Source: Deltaproteobacteria bacterium (GTDB taxonomy: Bacteria; Myxococcota_A; SURF-8). Taken from it: a stretch of 5,351 bases of DNA. The stretch is from positions 1-5,351 of the forward strand of contig JAKQSH010000123.1 in the NCBI GenBank assembly GCA_029570245.1, given 5' to 3'. A program made the position numbers and the translations under genes. Within the stretch, counting starts at the first letter, position 1, and the number at the start of each line of letters is the position of its first letter. Shown piece by piece: positions 4,408 through 5,351 of this stretch. Below the pieces are notes generated by a model. It searched no databases and was not told the origin of the DNA. It was given only the letters and a program-made list of their open reading frames with translations.

Positions 4408-5351
4408 ATGACGTCGAACAGTGTTTCTTCGGGACGAAACACAACGCTCCGCAATCAGTATAAAGACGGATTCATCGAACGCCTCGATATGGAACTCCTG
4501 CTGCGAGCCATCAGAAAGCGCTGGCTGCTGGCTGTCGTGCTTTTCTGCATGTGCATGGTCGCGGGCGGATTTTTTTATATCAAGCAGACTAAAATTTATC
4601 GGGCTGTGGCTACCGTTGAAATCGACACCAAGGCAACTGATGTTCTGGATGTTCAGGAGGTTTACACACTGGGGACCGCGTCATGGCAGGATGTGTTTAC
4701 CTACATGGACACACAGCTGAATATAATCCGCAGCCGTTATGTTCTGCAAAGGGTTGTTGAAAAGCTCAACCTTGCCAACAATATGGAATTTCTGGGAATC
4801 GAAAAACTGAGTCCGGCGGAGCAGGAAGCTTTTATTGTAAAGAACAGGCCTGACCCGGCTGAAATCCTGTCTACAATGATTGTGGTTGAAAGACTCAAAG
4901 ACACAAACCTGGTAAAAATCGCCTGCGAAAATAAAAATCCCCTGCTGGCTCAACAGATATCAAATATGATCGCTGAAGTATACGTCGAACAGAATGTTGA
5001 GCGAAAGCTGCTGAGTACCAGGCAGGCGCTCGACTGGCTTGGCGACCAGACCGGCGATCTTAAGGAAAAACTGGAAAAATCAGAGCGCGATCTTTACCAA
5101 TACAAGCGTGACAACAACATTCTCAGCATCAGCCTTGATGACCGGATAAGCATCACCGCCGAACAGTTGAACACTCTTTCGGCGAAGCTGTCTGAAGCCC
5201 GAAGTGAAACCATCAAACTTCAATCCCTGTATGAGCAGATCAGAAATTTTGATGTCGAAAACATCGACAATACCGATCTCAGTTTTACCAAGCTGGAAAA
5301 CAGTGAAGTCATTACCAGACTGAAAATACGGCTGAGCGAACTGAACGACGA
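4408..5351 (+). CDS. Wzz/polysaccharide co-polymerase type chain-length protein, N-terminal part (cut by right edge)
   Basis: These inner-membrane proteins set the chain length of, or help export, O-antigen, capsule or exopolysaccharide. The reading frame is open from 4408 to the edge (314 codons). DMELLLRAIRKRW (28-40) is the usual cytoplasmic lead-in, followed by a single membrane helix at about 39-58. The Wzz N-terminal motifs follow: IYRAVATVEID (63-73) and TQLNIIRSRYVLQRVVEKL (102-120), where the I-x-S-R/x-x-V-L segment is typical. Residues 165-206 carry the V-x-I-x-x-x-x-x-NP-x-LA-x-x-I-S-N stretch that precedes the coiled coil, and about 210-275 is heptad-rich periplasmic coiled coil. 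The second membrane helix, and any fused BY-kinase domain with Walker motifs and a Tyr cluster, would lie beyond the window, so a stand-alone chain-length protein cannot be told apart from a Wzc-like autokinase. It lies directly after the GAF gene in the same direction, probably co-transcribed. Confidence 0.9.
   Translation, partial: MTSNSVSSGRNTTLRNQYKDGFIERLDMELLLRAIRKRWLLAVVLFCMCMVAGGFFYIKQTKIYRAVATVEIDTKATDVLDVQEVYTLGTASWQDVFTYMDTQLNIIRSRYVLQRVVEKLNLANNMEFLGIEKLSPAEQEAFIVKNRPDPAEILSTMIVVERLKDTNLVKIACENKNPLLAQQISNMIAEVYVEQNVERKLLSTRQALDWLGDQTGDLKEKLEKSERDLYQYKRDNNILSISLDDRISITAEQLNTLSAKLSEARSETIKLQSLYEQIRNFDVENIDNTDLSFTKLENSEVITRLKIRLSELND

Overview
The window looks like chromosomal DNA from a Gram-negative bacterium, most likely Myxococcota or a related deltaproteobacterial lineage such as Bradymonadia. 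Three things suggest this: a long lipoprotein with an acidic linker followed by tandem Cys-rich repeats of the NxCGxCGG type, a pair of small Cys-rich lipoproteins with fixed cysteine spacing, and a GAF protein with a small beta-rich N-terminal domain and a very charged coiled coil. The lineage call is an inference from protein style; there is no rRNA or marker phylogeny here.

Layout. Positions 1-551 (minus strand) hold the N-terminal 183 codons of the disaggregase ClpB, cut by the left edge. A 171-bp divergent promoter region separates it from a plus-strand 390-aa lipoprotein (723-1895), whose predicted exported chain is an acidic spacer plus six tandem repeats of 43-45 residues. A 203-bp intergenic region rich in small symmetric motifs leads to two short lipoproteins (2099-2452 and 2541-2858) that are paralogues: both keep eight cysteines after the lipidation cysteine in almost the same spacing. 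A strong rho-independent terminator at 2884-2916 closes this block. After a promoter-bearing gap come a 420-aa coiled-coil/GAF protein (3104-4366) and, 41 bp further on with no terminator between, the first 314 codons of a Wzz/polysaccharide co-polymerase type chain-length protein (4408 to the right edge).

How the parts may fit. The middle genes are predicted cell-envelope lipoproteins with many probable disulfides, each with its own candidate promoter (TTGACTT occurs upstream of 2099, 2541 and 3104). The GAF protein and the Wzz-like protein are probably one operon, which would link a cytoplasmic small-molecule or partner-sensing protein to exopolysaccharide or O-antigen assembly; that link is inferred from adjacency only. 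No RNA genes, CRISPR array, complete mobile element or gene-free stretch above 300 bp was seen. I do not see a clear new defence or mobile system; the least described items are the two Cys-rich lipoprotein families and the GAF protein's N-terminal domain.
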